Below are positions 62,098 to 64,000 of a stretch of 64,000 nt of DNA, in pieces. Source of the stretch: Lumnitzera littorea. Its lineage: Eukaryota > Streptophyta > Magnoliopsida > Myrtales > Combretaceae. The notes under the pieces were generated by a model that saw only the letters and a list, made by a program, of their open reading frames with translations, ran no database searches and was not told the DNA's origin. The position numbers were made by a program, and so were the translations under genes. Location: the NCBI GenBank assembly GCA_024138015.1, contig JAMXBB010000001.1, positions 133,926,739 through 133,990,738 on the forward strand, written 5' to 3'. Position 1 is the first letter of the stretch, and each line of letters starts with the position of its first letter.

Positions 62098-63175
62098 ATG
62101 GCCAATGTCAATAAGAAAGTTCCACACCCCAATCTGCAAATGATTGATTAGATAGATGTACGAACTTGATGGCTAGTCTGGCGACTGCTATAAACGAAGA
62201 TAGGTAACAAAAATGATCCTTACAAAAGATGAGCCAATGATTAGCCCAAGAGAGGCAATGATCGCTACGTTCAAGCTAATGCCTTAGTTTAACCACACCG
62301 AGTTGGAGGAATAGGTAGAGTTGCTGGACATAAACTAACATTAGAAGAGACCGAAGAGAAGGATGAGGAAGTAGTGATGAAGCAAATGAGAGGAATGTCT
62401 AAGCTCTTAGAGTGGAAGGGTTAAGGATGCATATCCCTAGTTTTTTTGGGAGTGTTGATGCTGAGGACTACCTGAATTAGATGGATAAGATTGCGAAAAA
62501 ATTTGAATATCATTAGGTACTTTATAACACTAAGATCAAAGTTTGTTGTATTGGAGTTTACTAGTTATGTCGCCTTATGGTGGAAGAATCTATAAGCCAC
62601 CTACAGAAGAGAAGGAGAACATGAAGTTAGACATTAGGATGGAATGAAAAGAGTCATGAGAATAAGATTTGTTTTGAGTTATTATTTGCAGGGCACATTC
62701 AAAAGGTTATAGGAGTTGAGGCAAGGAGGATCAAGTGTTGACACCTATGTGAAGGAATTCTAGATGTTAATGATCCGTTACAAAGTTGTCAAGCCTAAAG
62801 ACCAAACTATGTCCCAACTCATTCGTGGGTTGAAGTATGAGATTGGAGATATTCTAGAGATTATGGATATTGGTTCACTTGATGAAGCTATCCAAGCTAC
62901 TTTGAGAATTGAGAGGTATCGACCAAGAAGATTTCGAGCTCCTATCACCTAACCTACCACTAGCCAACCTGTTCCTAGTAAACTTGTATGATCAAAACCT
63001 AACAAAGTTGCTGAAGTCTGACTTGCTCAAATTACCTAAGCAAAAGAGAAGGAGATCTCAAGGAAGTTCAAGAAAGGCTAAAGCTCAAGAAGAAAGACAA
63101 GTAAGATTAAGTGCTTTAACTATCAAGGGTTTGGACACATGGTTACTCAATGTCTGAATAAAAGAACCATGGTGA
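62098..63175 (+). pseudogene. Gypsy gag remnant with zinc knuckle
   Basis: A possible start ATG is at 62098. The conserved gag core is open at 62764-62952 (KPKDQTMSQLIRGLKYEIGD, SLDEAIQATLRIERY), preceded by GSSVDTYVKEF and a TAG stop. The zinc knuckle is at 63112-63153 (C-F-N-Y-x4-H-x4-C) with the second Cys changed to Tyr. At least six stops interrupt the upstream half. Gag would form the capsid-like particle. Confidence 0.78.
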
Positions 63176-63379
63176 TTCGAAGAGAAGCATCGACCATTAA
63201 GGTAGATAGTATTGATGAGGAAGTGGAAGAGATAAAAAAAAAAAAAAAAACGGACAAAGCGAGTTGTTTGAGGATGAGGAGATTATCTATAGTGAAGAGG
63301 ATAATTTTATGCTCGCAACCATGGTATCGAGATGAGTGATGAGCGTAAGCCCAGTACTAGAAGATGAGTAGTAAGAGAA

Positions 63380-63790
63380 TTTGTTCCATACTGCCTATAA
63401 GGTGAATGGGTCATTATGTGCACCGATTATTGATAGTCATAGCTACACTAATGTAGCATCCACTTTCATGATTCGATAATTGAAGTTGCCAACCAAGCCT
63501 CACCTTAAGCCTTATAAATTATATTGGCTCAATGACAAGGGAGGCCTACAAGTAAATAAACAAATGACTATGCCGATTAGTATTGGAAACCATCGAGATG
63601 AAGTGCTTTATGATGTGTTACTCATGTATGCGTCCTATATTCTTCTTAGACGACTATGGATGTTTGATTGAAATGTGATATACGATGGAAGGAAGAACAC
63701 ACGTTCCTCAGAGCACGAAAATAGGAAGGTAAAGCTGAGCCCCATGACTATTGAACAAGTTAAAAACATGCAAACTTAACTAAGTCAAAT
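63380..63790 (+). pseudogene. Gypsy aspartic protease remnant
   Basis: The active-site region reads IIDSHSYTNVAS near 63427-63462, where family members have Asp-x-Gly; the Asp remains but the Gly is lost. A TAA stop follows, then an open stretch (63480-63671) with LKPYKLYWLNDKGGLQVNKQ and PISIGNHRDEVLYDV, typical of this protease family. It ends in the linker to RT. Confidence 0.75.
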
Positions 63791-63849
63791 TCTAAAGAAA
63801 GAGGCCGACTTATCTGCTGGTTAGAAGATTGCTTCATATGAGAGGATCA

Positions 63850-64000
63850 AATGAAATGCTACCAGCTAAGGCGAAATCTTTACTAGATGAGTTTGCCGAC
63901 TTCTTCCCAGGTGAATTGTTAGAATAGTACGAACCGTAACTAAGAATAGACAAGGTCGGTCGCTGGATGGATCCAAACTTGCAGAAAGCTCGAAAAGGAA
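63850..64000 (+). pseudogene. Start of gypsy reverse transcriptase
   Basis: The linker LLDEFADFFPGELLE before the RT domain is recognisable at about 63876-63925, followed by two stops and RT N-terminal sequence cut by the window end. Confidence 0.65.

Larger units (their letters stand above)
60790..64000 (+). mobile_element. Ty3/gypsy retrotransposon, plus strand, incomplete at window end
   Basis: 5' LTR at 60790-61713, primer site at 61717-61728, gag, zinc knuckle, protease and the first part of RT before the window ends. It begins exactly where the minus-strand gypsy pol breaks off, so it inserted into that element. Its LTR is about 924 bp, unlike the several-kb LTRs to the left, and gag/protease style differs, so it is a different family. 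Multiple stops show it is not active. Confidence 0.82.

Overview
The window looks like nuclear DNA of a flowering plant, most likely a eudicot. It is very AT-rich, has plant-type GT-AG introns, an AP2/ERF transcription factor, tRNA-Met-primed retroelements of plant lineages, a PIF/Harbinger transposon and an endogenous caulimovirid. No rRNA gene, tRNA gene, CRISPR array or bacterial feature was seen. I cannot name the species.

Real host genes are few and all lie on the minus strand. A short intronless DREB-type ERF with a C-terminal DLNxxP repression motif is at 5778-6221. An intronless NYN-nuclease/C2H2 zinc-finger protein with a probable organelle-targeting N-terminus is at 34651-35964. Just downstream of it, a chain of five small exons (31800-34579) is joined by GT-AG introns whose phases agree throughout. 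It encodes a small membrane protein of about 168 residues that I do not recognise. Two further orphan exons (27927-28111 and 29873-29967) may belong to another, disrupted gene.

The rest is layered mobile DNA. From 1 to 16 kb there are old LTR-like fragments, a Tourist-like MITE, a tRNA-derived SINE-like piece and a mirrored triplet-rich low-complexity tract. From 16.06 to 27.73 kb lies a decayed Ty1/copia element on the minus strand, split by a 7.03-kb PIF/Harbinger transposon with a TAA target duplication. From 39.5 to 50.9 kb a large Ty3/gypsy-type LTR is split by an endogenous pararetrovirus arranged as two head-to-head, complementarily deleted arms that meet at 46527/46528. From 50.9 to 60.8 kb lies a chromodomain-bearing Ty3/gypsy element on the minus strand, whose long LTR contains a nested solo LTR at 51200-54286. 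From 60.79 kb to the end, a second Ty3/gypsy element on the plus strand (5' LTR, PBS, gag, protease, start of RT) interrupts the first and runs out of the window.

All element coding regions are broken. Many stops are of the CAA/CAG/CGA/TGG to TAA/TAG/TGA kind expected from deamination of methylated cytosine. The implied order of events is: old copia, then Harbinger into it; old gypsy LTR, then viral dimer into it; chromodomain gypsy, then solo LTR and plus-strand gypsy into it. The host genes sit in short TE-poor islands between these layers.
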